From assembly GCA_023398375.1 (NCBI GenBank), contig JAEWSH010000084.1, forward strand, positions 186,001 to 250,000: DNA of 64,000 bases, given 5' to 3'. Origin of the DNA: Bacillota bacterium (GTDB lineage: Bacteria > Bacillota > Clostridia > Lachnospirales > Lachnospiraceae). The notes under the pieces were generated by a model, which made no database searches, was not told the DNA's origin, and saw nothing but the letters and a program-made list of their open reading frames with translations. Positions 24,782-33,980 of the stretch are shown piece by piece. Made by a program: the position numbers and the translations under genes. How positions within the stretch are numbered: position 1 is the first letter of the stretch; every line of letters begins with the position of its first letter.

Positions 24782-24811
24782 AAAGGCATACCAATTTATT
24801 GGTATGCCTTT
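24782..24811. terminator. Bidirectional hairpin terminator
   Basis: AAAGGCATACCAA (24782-24794) pairs perfectly over 13 bp with TTGGTATGCCTTT (24799-24811) around TTTA. T-runs at both ends allow use in either direction. It separates the metal-regulated unit from the lysR gene. A second, weaker hairpin (about 24890-24916) lies directly after the lysR stop. Confidence 0.75.
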
Positions 24812-24916
24812 CTGCTCTAATTTTACGCGAGTAATGAGGAAAATGCTCTGCTAGTAGAAGCATTTGACGAATACTGCGCGATAACGAGAGAAACCCGCAA
24901 AGCGTGTTTCTACTCG

Positions 24917-25801
24917 TTAAACTGTAGTATTGAAATATTGCGTTATATATTCACGGAAATTTCTTGCCGCTTTTGAAAAATATCGTTGCTCTTTCCATGC
25001 AAGTCGCAGAATATTCTTAAAATCTGTCCCCTCAATCTTAAGCAAAACAACAGGCAACTCCTTTTTCTCATCCTCAGAACATGGTAAAAGAGACACACCA
25101 AGCCCTGCTTCGACCAAATTAATAACCGCTGTGAATTCACTGCACTCACAGATGATATTTGGTACAAATCCATTCTTTTTGCAAAGTTCATCACAAAATT
25201 CCTGTTGGCTATAATTAGCTTTTAATCCAATAAAGGCTTCGTCTTTCAAATTCTGAAAAGAAACTGTTCGGTACTTAGCAAGGGAGTGCGATGGTGGCAC
25301 TGCTAAATAAATGTCCTCCTCTGCCAATTTCATAGTAGCGATATTAAAATGCTCATCAATAGTATTGATAAAAGCAAAATCAATTTCATCTATATCCAAT
25401 AGATGGAGCTTTTCTCTATCATCTCCTAACTGTGTAATATGGAAATTTACTTTTGGATGAAGACTTGCAAAGTTGCCTATAAGATTACCGAATTCTTTAT
25501 TCAAAGATGTAGTTGCAAAAGACACAGCGCCCATTTCACTTCCGGACAGATCGGATATCTCCTGTCGTCCTTCATCAACTTCTTTCAATATTCTATTAGC
25601 CCGTTTTAAAAACGTTTTTCCATATTCATTCAAAACAATATTACGTCCTGTCCGATTAAACAAGGGAACTCCCAAGTCCGCCTCCAACTTAGCAATCATG
25701 GCACTTAAGGCAGGTTGAGCGATTTGCAACACATCGGCGGCTCTTGTCATATGTTGCATGCTAGCCACAGTTTGAAAATATTTAATTTGCAACAAGTCCA
25801 T
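24917..25801 (-). CDS. LysR-family transcriptional regulator
   Basis: 294 residues. The N-terminal winged helix (about 1-60) reads MDLLQIKYFQTVASMQHMTRAADVLQIAQPALSAMIAKLE, typical LysR, followed by a two-lobed periplasmic-binding-like effector domain (about 90-290). The ATG at 25801 has GGAGG 6 bases upstream. Target genes are unknown: no divergent partner remains, and the upstream DNA holds a decayed mobile-element gene, so the original target may have been lost. Confidence 0.92.
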   Translation of the reverse strand: MDLLQIKYFQTVASMQHMTRAADVLQIAQPALSAMIAKLEADLGVPLFNRTGRNIVLNEYGKTFLKRANRILKEVDEGRQEISDLSGSEMGAVSFATTSLNKEFGNLIGNFASLHPKVNFHITQLGDDREKLHLLDIDEIDFAFINTIDEHFNIATMKLAEEDIYLAVPPSHSLAKYRTVSFQNLKDEAFIGLKANYSQQEFCDELCKKNGFVPNIICECSEFTAVINLVEAGLGVSLLPCSEDEKKELPVVLLKIEGTDFKNILRLAWKEQRYFSKAARNFREYITQYFNTTV

Positions 25802-25861
25802 CAAGCACCTCCATATTAATAGATTTTTATTATCAGTTTACTTGTATCAATAACTATTTAT

Positions 25862-26062
25862 GTATCATACAATAGCATAGAATTGTAATAATCCTTATCT
25901 TCATAGATCAGCTTTGCTTTTGCAAACTCGGTAGCACATTATGATCAATAAAACATTGCTTGATGAGATATGCCAATACTCTCCGCATATCTGTGTTGGC
26001 TTCGGGAAGATTAAATGACTTTTTCTGCTCAGGCTCGCTGTTTTTACTTATTTTAGCTATTT
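25862..26062 (-). pseudogene. Remnant of a DUF3991/TOPRIM-type mobile-element protein
   Basis: One minus-strand frame gives KKSFNLPEANTDMRRVLAYL then IKQCFIDHNVLPSL, ending in a stop; the next frame continues AKAKLIYEDKDYYNSMLL. Joined by a frameshift these match the DUF3991 domain found before TOPRIM in primase-like or relaxase-associated proteins of conjugative elements (LPEPxxxxRRVxAYLxKxRxIDxxVL, then KxLIYED). About 60 codons remain. It marks the former presence of an integrative element here. Confidence 0.5.
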
Positions 26063-26082
26063 AGCAAATCGGAATTTGTATA

Positions 26083-26697
26083 TCAATACCCTAATTCTTC
26101 ATCAATTAGAATCACTTCAAATTCACCTGTCATTGGCTTATCCCACAAAACAGAAAGTCCTCTGCAAATTCTTTCTGGACTTTTACAATTATAACATTTA
26201 TCACCTTTAACAGCACAAGGAGTTTTTACACCCAATCGTTTTGCATTCAATGGAGCTGCTATATTTCTGGCACGATACAAAGCACTGTCATAATCTTTTT
26301 CAATTTTATTCTTCCCAACCACGAAGTATACTCTTTCATGGCCATAGAAAATAGATGCAACTCGATTACAATTCCCATCAATATTGATGATCTCGCCCGT
26401 TTCGGCCAATCCATTTACAGAAGAAATATAGATGTTAGCTCCATTTGCCTGCAACCTTACTTCTTTACTTGTTCTTCCATTAGGTATACGATGATGCCAA
26501 AATACAGCATTATGCTTATTGAGCAATTCGTACAATCCCATTTGTTCAAGTGTCATAGAACCACCAAACCCAATCGTCTGACTGTCAATTTGTGAGTCTA
26601 TATATTCTGAAGCCTGTATTGCAGTATCAAAAATATTTACTTTATAACCTCTATCACGTAATTTTTTTTCAACCAGTGCAAATTTCTCTTTTTTCAT
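26083..26697 (-). CDS. LUD-domain protein (lactate utilization LutC-like / DUF162)
   Basis: 204 residues covering one LUD domain: GFGGSMTLEQMGL, then SSVNGLAETGEIINIDGNCNRVASI and the C-terminal Cys motif KGDKCYNCKSPERICRG. In LutC and related proteins this domain takes part in L-lactate oxidation, but many clostridial stand-alone LUD proteins with the Cys motif have no tested role. No lutA or lutB genes are near, so the lactate link is weak. GGGGG stands 7 bases before the ATG. Confidence 0.85.
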   Translation of the reverse strand: MKKEKFALVEKKLRDRGYKVNIFDTAIQASEYIDSQIDSQTIGFGGSMTLEQMGLYELLNKHNAVFWHHRIPNGRTSKEVRLQANGANIYISSVNGLAETGEIINIDGNCNRVASIFYGHERVYFVVGKNKIEKDYDSALYRARNIAAPLNAKRLGVKTPCAVKGDKCYNCKSPERICRGLSVLWDKPMTGEFEVILIDEELGY

Positions 26698-26894
26698 GCC
26701 TGTTCCCCCTTTCTTATCAAAGCCACAAAATCCTGTTTATGATTTAATTTGTTTTCATTATACTATACTAACCTATAGAAATCATGATTTCGGCACATTG
26801 CAAGCACTCTAAATGCAATAGAAGGTATCATAATTGCAATTGGCATTAACTTTCGAAGTGACAATGGATTCACTTTCCTTCGAGATACTATTAT

Positions 26895-28268
26895 TTAGAT
26901 TCGAAGTAGCAGGCAAACGACTTCTGTATGCACCGTGTGGCTGAACTGGTCCACTGCCCTCACGCGTTCAATCCTGTAGTCCTTTTCACATAAGATTTGC
27001 AGATCACGGGCAAGTGTTGCAGAATCGCAGCTCACGTATACGATACGTTTTGGCTGCATCTTAAGCATAATCTGCAGGCACTGTTCATCGCATCCTTTTC
27101 TTGGTGGATCTACAACGATGACATCCGCATAGATTCCCTTCTCTTCATACTGCTGCGGGAGTACCTCCTCTGCTTTGCCGATGTAAAATTCCACATTCTC
27201 TATCTGATTAATCTTTGCATTATTTTCTGCATCCGAAATAGCCTGCGGCACAATTTCCACGCCATATACTTTTTTTGCTTTTTGGGATAAAAATAAGGAT
27301 ATTGTTCCGATTCCACAATAAAGGTCCCACACGATCTCTTCTCCCTGCAGTCCTGCATATTCCATGGCAAGTCCATATAGTTTCTCGGTCTGAATTGAAT
27401 TCACCTGGTAAAAAGAAAGGGGTGATATCTGGAATTTAATGTCACCAATATAATCTGTGATATAGCTTTTTCCCCAAAGCGTCTGAATTTCTTTTCCCAT
27501 AATTACATTGGTCTTCTCTGTATTTATGCTGATGGAGATACTTGTCATGCCATCGAGTTTACATAACTCTTTTATCAGCTGTTCTGAAAAAGGAAGTTCC
27601 TGTCCATTGATTACAAGGCATACCATAATTTCCTGTGTTTTATGACCAATACGTATCAATACATGGCGTACCAGTCCATTACCGCTTTCTTCCTGATACG
27701 GAAGAACTTGATTTTTCCTCATATAGAACAGGATAACTTGTAAGATTCTTTCATTTTTTTGATTTCCGAGGCAGCAGTCTGTGTTCGCAATGATTGTATG
27801 AGTTCTTCCTGCATAGAAGCCGGTAATCGGATTGCTGTCTTTATCTGCACCGATCGGAAACTGCGCTTTATTACGATAATAATAAGGATCTTCCATTCCT
27901 ACAATCGGTTCCATTATAGAATCAATTAACTTCTCGTCAAATTTTCCAATGCGAATCAGATGATTGCGTACTTTATTTTGCTTAAATTCAAGTTGCTTCT
28001 CATAGGAAAGGGCCTGTATCTGACACCCACCGCATTGCTTGTGGAACTGGCAGCGCGGGTCCGTTCGGAATTGCGAAGGTGTAATTATTTTTTCTAATCT
28101 TGCATAGGCATAATTCTTTTTTGGTTTCACGATCTTTGCTTCTATCACATCTCCAACAATTGCATCCTTGACAAATAATGTATATCCGTCAATTTTGCCG
28201 ATGCCTTCGCCTTCATTTCCCATATCTGTAATTGTAATCGTCACCGTATCATTTTTTATAAAATCCAT
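26895..28268 (-). CDS. rlmD: 23S rRNA (uracil-C5)-methyltransferase, RlmD/RumA-like
   Basis: 457 residues. An N-terminal TRAM domain (about 1-60) is followed by the Fe-S cluster cysteines C73, C79 and C82 (RCQFHKQCGGC, with a fourth in NTDCCLGN), then the methyltransferase domain with WDLYCGIGTISLFL for S-adenosylmethionine, VVDPPRKGCDEQ, and the catalytic Cys in YVSCDSATLARDL. These enzymes methylate U1939 (or U747) of 23S rRNA; Gram-positive members may do both. It lies 8 bases after the yhaM gene and is probably co-transcribed. Confidence 0.93.
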   Translation of the reverse strand: MDFIKNDTVTITITDMGNEGEGIGKIDGYTLFVKDAIVGDVIEAKIVKPKKNYAYARLEKIITPSQFRTDPRCQFHKQCGGCQIQALSYEKQLEFKQNKVRNHLIRIGKFDEKLIDSIMEPIVGMEDPYYYRNKAQFPIGADKDSNPITGFYAGRTHTIIANTDCCLGNQKNERILQVILFYMRKNQVLPYQEESGNGLVRHVLIRIGHKTQEIMVCLVINGQELPFSEQLIKELCKLDGMTSISISINTEKTNVIMGKEIQTLWGKSYITDYIGDIKFQISPLSFYQVNSIQTEKLYGLAMEYAGLQGEEIVWDLYCGIGTISLFLSQKAKKVYGVEIVPQAISDAENNAKINQIENVEFYIGKAEEVLPQQYEEKGIYADVIVVDPPRKGCDEQCLQIMLKMQPKRIVYVSCDSATLARDLQILCEKDYRIERVRAVDQFSHTVHTEVVCLLLRI

Positions 28269-28276
28269 TCAGATAT

Positions 28277-29221
28277 TTACTCCATTCTGGTCATACGAAC
28301 ATTCGATTCAAAAAGTCTGTTATAGCCCAGCCATCCTGTTTCTGTGCTATTCTGTAAGAGCTCTGTAAATGTCTGCATTTTCGCATCCGTATTATCGGCA
28401 AGATTCAATGCGGCTGCTTCCATGAGCGCGGGTTTCTTTGGAGAGCCGTACTCTAATTCGCCATGATGTGCCAGGATACAATGCTTTAATTCAGAAGCAA
28501 GACCCGCCGGAAATCCTGCAATCTCTCTTATTTTATCTGAAATCATCTCAGTCCCAATGATAATGTGTCCAAGCAGATTCCCGTCATCTGTATAATCATT
28601 TTCCGGAAAAAGAGAGATTTCTTTTGTCTTACCAATGTCATGACAGATGGCAGCACTGATGAGCAGATCTTTTTTAAGAAGTGGGTATGTAGCGCAATAA
28701 TATGCACACAAATTCGTTACGCTTAATGTATGTTCCAGTAATCCTCCCACAAATCCATGATGTACCGTCTTAGCAGCAGAAGAAGCTTTGAATGCTTTGA
28801 TAAAATCTTTATCTTCTACAAAAAAGGCTTCCATCATTTTCTTAAGATAAGAATTCTCAATCTGCATAATATAGTTTAAAACTGCATCATACATTTCGTC
28901 GATGTTTTTAGCAGATACTGGCAGGTAATCCGCCGGATCGTACTCCCCTTCCTGACATAATCTGGTTCTTTTTATGCTAACTTGAAGCGCACCTTGAAAA
29001 CTGTTGACATCGCCATATACTTCCACATAATCAAGTGTGTCAAAGTCTGCGATTCCTGCACTGTTTGGATCCCAGATCTTCGCATCAATCGTTCCTGTCT
29101 TATCCTGCAAGATGACGTTCTCATAAGATTTACCATTTTTTGTTACTGCTGACTGTTTGTGTTTGCATAGGTAAATATCAAATACCCTATCGCCGTCATT
29201 ATAATCTTTAATATACTTCAT
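28277..29221 (-). CDS. yhaM: 3'-5' exoribonuclease YhaM family (OB-fold plus HD domain)
   Basis: 314 residues. An N-terminal OB-fold nucleic-acid-binding domain (about 10-95: FDIYLCKHKQSAVTKNGKSYENVILQDKTG) precedes an HD metal-dependent domain with HTLSVTNL and AAICHDIGKTKEI and a later HxxLAHHG. This is the plan of YhaM, which trims RNA 3' ends in Firmicutes. It sits between the HtrA-like gene and rlmD on the same strand. The ATG follows GGAAG. Confidence 0.9.
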   Translation of the reverse strand: MKYIKDYNDGDRVFDIYLCKHKQSAVTKNGKSYENVILQDKTGTIDAKIWDPNSAGIADFDTLDYVEVYGDVNSFQGALQVSIKRTRLCQEGEYDPADYLPVSAKNIDEMYDAVLNYIMQIENSYLKKMMEAFFVEDKDFIKAFKASSAAKTVHHGFVGGLLEHTLSVTNLCAYYCATYPLLKKDLLISAAICHDIGKTKEISLFPENDYTDDGNLLGHIIIGTEMISDKIREIAGFPAGLASELKHCILAHHGELEYGSPKKPALMEAAALNLADNTDAKMQTFTELLQNSTETGWLGYNRLFESNVRMTRME

Positions 29222-29266
29222 TATTACTACTTCCTTCCATATTGCTATATTTTTATGACTGTTATA

Positions 29267-30664
29267 TTATTTCAGAGTTCCCAGTTTAACAGTAAAAGAC
29301 ATCTCCTTATATTCATCTTTTCCCTGTCTCATAACTGTTACTTTCATCTCATCCTCTGGCTCATATGTCAGAAGTGCATCTACATATTGTGACATATTTT
29401 CAATCTTTTCATTACCCATTTTTATCACAACATCTCCGCTTTGGATACCGGACAGCATAGCCGGCGAATCCATGCTTATCTCTGTTACATAAGCCCCAAA
29501 TGGAACTCCTGACTGCATATTTGCTTCCACAGTAACATTGCATGCTTCAATCCCAAGATATGCCATCTGCTGACCGTTGGATAACTTTTGTATTGTCTTC
29601 TTCAGTTCTGTTATGCCAATTGCCGATATCAGATTTTTTGTATCCTCTGCATTGTAATTCATATTAATAATACCAATTACTTTTCCGGTCATATTCAGGA
29701 TAATACCGCCTGCGTTCTGACTTCCATATATATCAGTTGTCATTAATTTATACATATTGTCAGTCACGCTTATCATATTACCAACCGATGTCAGCATTCC
29801 ATATGCAACAGAATTATTCGTGCCCATAGGAGTTCCGATTGCTATAATTGCACTGCCGGTCAGGTTCATTGAATTCGAACTTCCAAGTTCTGCCATTTTG
29901 ATCGAATCCCTCGTATCCTCACCAATACCATCAAGCGGTACGCTGATAACGGAGAATCCTATCGTTGCATCCGATGCACGTATCTGCCCGGTAGCCTGTT
30001 CTCCATCGCAGAAAGTCACCTTTATGACTTCAGCTTCTTCTACCGTCTTTTTATCTGCTAATATTAATAATTCTTTTCCATTATCCGCCAGGATCAGTCC
30101 AGACGTCTGTCCTTTACTTTCATATGTATTATTGAACCAGTCCACATCTGATGTTACACCGGTCACTGTGACCAGACTCTTTCCACTCTCTTTGGCTATC
30201 TCATATAATTTATTATATAATGTCTGATAGTCTTCTACTTCCAGCGTAAAATCTTCTTCCTCTTTACTCTCTTCTGTCTCCCCCTCAGAATTCGGCGCAT
30301 TCTCATTAAATGGAATCTGAATCTCTGACTGCAGCATATCTTCTGGCAGCATCTCATTCTCTACCTCGGGAAATGTCACCTGTTTCGGTTCTTCTTCCGG
30401 ATATAGCCAATTACTGAACACAGGTTCCAGAACCAAAAAGGTAACACATGCGATCAAACCAAAAATAACTGCCATAGAAGCAGTCACCATGGTTTTCTTA
30501 ACTAACCTCTTACGATTAATCGGACGTTCCTTAATCTTTTCCCGCATGAATTCGAAGTCTTTATCTGCCAATAATTCACCTGCACTGTTCAATTTATCAT
30601 TGCGGTTCTCCGGTCTGTATTCGCTTGCTTTATCTTCTAATTTCTGTTCTTCATTTTCATTCAT
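29267..30664 (-). CDS. HtrA-like membrane protein without catalytic triad, with PDZ domain
   Basis: 465 residues. A charged cytoplasmic N-terminus (1-57), one membrane segment (about 58-80), an acidic linker (about 90-145), a trypsin-like fold (about 160-365) and a PDZ domain (about 370-460) outside the cell. It has the S1C/HtrA layout, but where active enzymes have His, Asp and Ser it shows K206 (ILADKKTV), G236 (DATIGFSV) and A318 (SQNAGGII). Proteolysis is therefore not expected. It may act as a chaperone, scaffold or sensor through the PDZ domain. AGGAGG precedes the ATG; divergent from mutS2. Confidence 0.85.
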   Translation of the reverse strand: MNENEEQKLEDKASEYRPENRNDKLNSAGELLADKDFEFMREKIKERPINRKRLVKKTMVTASMAVIFGLIACVTFLVLEPVFSNWLYPEEEPKQVTFPEVENEMLPEDMLQSEIQIPFNENAPNSEGETEESKEEEDFTLEVEDYQTLYNKLYEIAKESGKSLVTVTGVTSDVDWFNNTYESKGQTSGLILADNGKELLILADKKTVEEAEVIKVTFCDGEQATGQIRASDATIGFSVISVPLDGIGEDTRDSIKMAELGSSNSMNLTGSAIIAIGTPMGTNNSVAYGMLTSVGNMISVTDNMYKLMTTDIYGSQNAGGIILNMTGKVIGIINMNYNAEDTKNLISAIGITELKKTIQKLSNGQQMAYLGIEACNVTVEANMQSGVPFGAYVTEISMDSPAMLSGIQSGDVVIKMGNEKIENMSQYVDALLTYEPEDEMKVTVMRQGKDEYKEMSFTVKLGTLK

Positions 30665-30862
30665 TGAAATTCCTCCTGCATACGGTTTCTCTCAGCATGC
30701 AATTTTCCTTTTTCCCTACTGTTGTAACCTTTTAGAGAACTCTTGAATCCATTAAGTAATAAAAATGTTTCAGTTCTAAGTATATCATAGTATTTTTTAT
30801 TTTTCTATGGTATCATAAAACTTGATATTACATTGTATTTGAAACAGAATTCAGGGAGCAAA

Positions 30863-33238
30863 ATGAACGAAAAAGTATTAAAAGTATTAGAATTTGAAAA
30901 AATTATTAACATGTTATGTGATTGTGCTTCATCAGAACCTGGTAAGCAGCTGTGTATTGATCTGAGACCATCCACAGATATCGACATGATTACAAAAGAT
31001 CAAATAGAAACTGGAGATGCCCTTACCCGGCTATTCCAGAAAGGCAGTATCTCTTTTTTCAATAACAGAAATGTACTTGCCTTTATTAAATCATTGGAGA
31101 TCGGCAGTACTCTATCTGCCGGAGAATTATTAAAAATTGCAAACCTTTTAGAATGTGCAGGCAGGATCAAATCCTATGGCCGTAATGAGAAAGATACCAA
31201 CACCAGGGATTCTTTGGATGATTACTTTGACTGCCTGGAACCGTTAACACCTCTTAGCACGGAAATACGCCGATGCATCTTATCGGAAGAAGAAATCTGC
31301 GATGATGCCAGCACTGATCTTAAACATATCAGGCGCAGTATGACTCTCACAAATGATAAGATTCATACACAATTGACCAATATGGTCAACCGTAGTTATC
31401 GTACTTATTTGCAGGATGCTGTCATCACCATGCGTGATAACCGCTATTGCATTCCGGTAAAGTCAGAATATAAGAATCAGGTCCCTGGTATCGTACATGA
31501 CCAGTCTTCCACCGGATCGACCCTTTTCATTGAGCCATCTGCGATCGTGGAACTGAATAATCAGTTAAAAACGCTCAGTATAAAAGAACAGGATGAAATT
31601 GCGATTATTTTAGCGAATCTAAGTGTACAGATATCAGATTATATAGAACAGATAACTTTGGATCAGACTGTTCTGACTAAATTAGATTTTATATTTGCAA
31701 AAGCTGCGCTTGCCATGGCGCAGAATGCTACCAGACCTATTTATAACACTGCGCATTATATCAATATCCGTAAGGGACGTCATCCTCTTCTGGACAAGAG
31801 AATTGTGGTTCCCATTGATGTCAATCTTGGAAAAGACTTTGACTTGCTTATTGTAACCGGTCCTAATACCGGTGGTAAGACAGTGTCATTAAAGACAGTG
31901 GGGCTTTTTACCCTGATGGGACAGGCAGGTCTTCATATTCCGGCTCTTGACCGTTCAGAACTTTCTGTTTTTACTGAAGTGTATGCTGATATTGGAGATG
32001 AGCAGAGTATCGAACAAAGTTTAAGTACCTTTTCCTCACATATGACGAATATCGTAAACATACTTCAATATGCAGATGAGAATTCTCTTTGTCTCTTTGA
32101 TGAATTAGGAGCAGGAACCGATCCGACGGAAGGGTCCGCACTGGCAATTGCCATTCTCAGGGACTTACACGGCCGTGGTATCCGGAGCATGGCGACCACA
32201 CATTACAGCGAGCTCAAGGTATTTGCTCTTTCAACGCCTTTTGTTGAAAATGCTTGTCAGGAATTTGATGTGGAAACATTACGTCCTACCTATCGTTTAT
32301 TAATCGGTATTCCAGGTAAAAGCAACGCCTTTGCGATCTCCTCCAAATTAGGATTACCCGATTCTATCATTGATTCTGCCAGAAATGAAATCAGTGCTGA
32401 GGATGAAAGCTTCGAAGATGTCCTTGCTGATTTGGAAATAAGCCGTAAAATAATAGAAAACGAACGTCTGGAGATCGCTTCCTACAAAGAAGAAATTGAA
32501 AAGCTGAAACATCAGTTGACTGAAAAACAGGAACGCCTGGATCAGGCAAAAGATAAAATTCTTCGGGAAGCCAATGAGCAGGCACGCGATATTCTGCAGG
32601 AAGCAAAAGATATCGCGGACGAAGCCATTCGCAATTTCCAGAAACACGGCTCCACGTTATCTGTAAAAGATATGGAACAGTCCCGTCAAAAAGTACGCAA
32701 TAAAATAACAGAACGAAATGAAACGTTAATGCTCAAGTCAGAGAACACCGACAAGAGCAATGCAAAGCCTCCAAAGTTAAAGATTGGTGACAGTGTCCGG
32801 ATTCTATCGTTGGGTCTAAAGGGCACTGTAAGTTCCCTTCCTGACCAGCGGGGCAATCTTTTTGTACAATGCGGTATTATCCGTTCACAGGCAAAATTAA
32901 GTGATCTTATATTAATTGAAGATGATGATATTACAAAAAAATTACCGGGACTTACCTCTTCCGGTCGTATGAAGATGTCTAAATCTGCAACGATCTCTAC
33001 AGAAATTAACCTCTTGGGAAAAACTGTAGATGAGGCTCTTGCAACACTGGATAAATATATGGATGATGCCTATCTGTCTCATCTGCCTAGTGTCCGCATC
33101 GTACATGGAAAAGGAACCGGTGCGCTCAGAAAAGCAGTTCAGGGTTACTTAAAGAAACTAAAATATGTAGATTCCTTCCGTTTGGGAGAATTCGGAGAAG
33201 GTGACGCAGGTGTCACTATTGTAACTTTTAAACCATAA
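30863..33238 (+). CDS. mutS2: MutS2 (ribosome-rescue / anti-recombination ATPase-endonuclease)
   Basis: 791 residues, the usual MutS2 length. The core and clamp are followed by the ATPase with Walker A GPNTGGKTVSLKT and Walker B LFDELGAGTDPTEG, a long coiled coil (about 510-610), and the C-terminal Smr nuclease domain with LLGKTVDEAL and HGKGTGALR. Bacterial MutS2 limits recombination and, in Bacillus, splits collided ribosomes. The start at 30863 has GGGAG just upstream; the TTG at 30833 in the same frame is not needed. It stands divergent from the HtrA-like gene. Confidence 0.95.
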   Translation: MNEKVLKVLEFEKIINMLCDCASSEPGKQLCIDLRPSTDIDMITKDQIETGDALTRLFQKGSISFFNNRNVLAFIKSLEIGSTLSAGELLKIANLLECAGRIKSYGRNEKDTNTRDSLDDYFDCLEPLTPLSTEIRRCILSEEEICDDASTDLKHIRRSMTLTNDKIHTQLTNMVNRSYRTYLQDAVITMRDNRYCIPVKSEYKNQVPGIVHDQSSTGSTLFIEPSAIVELNNQLKTLSIKEQDEIAIILANLSVQISDYIEQITLDQTVLTKLDFIFAKAALAMAQNATRPIYNTAHYINIRKGRHPLLDKRIVVPIDVNLGKDFDLLIVTGPNTGGKTVSLKTVGLFTLMGQAGLHIPALDRSELSVFTEVYADIGDEQSIEQSLSTFSSHMTNIVNILQYADENSLCLFDELGAGTDPTEGSALAIAILRDLHGRGIRSMATTHYSELKVFALSTPFVENACQEFDVETLRPTYRLLIGIPGKSNAFAISSKLGLPDSIIDSARNEISAEDESFEDVLADLEISRKIIENERLEIASYKEEIEKLKHQLTEKQERLDQAKDKILREANEQARDILQEAKDIADEAIRNFQKHGSTLSVKDMEQSRQKVRNKITERNETLMLKSENTDKSNAKPPKLKIGDSVRILSLGLKGTVSSLPDQRGNLFVQCGIIRSQAKLSDLILIEDDDITKKLPGLTSSGRMKMSKSATISTEINLLGKTVDEALATLDKYMDDAYLSHLPSVRIVHGKGTGALRKAVQGYLKKLKYVDSFRLGEFGEGDAGVTIVTFKP

Positions 33239-33277
33239 TAAATACAGTAAGCGGTAATCCCGCAGTTAGGAGTATAA

Positions 33278-33976
33278 ATGGTAAGTAAGCAAAAAATTTT
33301 AATTGTAGACGATGATAATAATATTGCAGAATTGATTTCTTTATATTTAACAAAAGAATGTTTTGAGACTATGATTGTAAATGATGGCGAATCTGCACTG
33401 ATTGCTGTAGATTCCTTTAATCCTAATTTAATTTTATTAGATCTTATGTTACCAGGTATTGACGGCTATCAGGTATGTCGAGAGATTCGTGTAAAACATT
33501 CTGTTCCAATCATTATGTTATCAGCAAAAGGTGAGGTATTTGATAAAGTACTTGGTTTAGAACTGGGTGCTGATGATTATATGGAGAAACCTTTTGATTC
33601 TAAAGAATTGGTCGCAAGAGCAAAAGCTGTATTACGCAGATACAAACCATCAGCAGCGCCAAGTGCGAATTCAGATGTAAAGCAGGTAGAATATCCTGAT
33701 TTAGTCATTAATCAGACCAATTATTCAGTTCTCTATATGGGTAAGCCTGTAGATATGCCGCCAAAAGAATTGGAGCTTTTGTATTTTCTTGCTTCTTCGC
33801 CAAATCATGTATTTACAAGAGAACAGCTGCTTGATCAGATCTGGGGTTACGAATACATTGGCGATACCCGTACAGTTGACGTGCATATTAAAAGATTACG
33901 TGAAAAGATAAATGATCATCAATCCTGGAAACTATCAACTATCTGGGGAATTGGTTATAAATTCGAGGTAAGATAG
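33278..33976 (+). CDS. OmpR/PhoB-family response regulator
   Basis: 232 residues. Receiver domain with DDD at 11-13, phospho-acceptor D55 (LILLDLMLPG), S82 in IIMLSAKG and K104 (MEKPFD), then an OmpR-type winged helix (about 135-232: DMPPKELELLYFLASSPN, then YEYIGDTRTVDVHIKRLREKI). It precedes its sensor kinase by 4 bases. The pair resembles PhoP/PhoR-, WalR- or ResD-like general envelope regulators, but I cannot assign an orthologue. The genes lie 39 bases after mutS2 and may share its transcript. Confidence 0.92.
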   Translation: MVSKQKILIVDDDNNIAELISLYLTKECFETMIVNDGESALIAVDSFNPNLILLDLMLPGIDGYQVCREIRVKHSVPIIMLSAKGEVFDKVLGLELGADDYMEKPFDSKELVARAKAVLRRYKPSAAPSANSDVKQVEYPDLVINQTNYSVLYMGKPVDMPPKELELLYFLASSPNHVFTREQLLDQIWGYEYIGDTRTVDVHIKRLREKINDHQSWKLSTIWGIGYKFEVR

Positions 33977-33980
33977 ACTC

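Noticed and set aside
26083..26697. Lactate-oxidation operon lutABC
   Set aside because: Only one LUD-domain gene is present; lutA and lutB are absent, so the pathway cannot be claimed.
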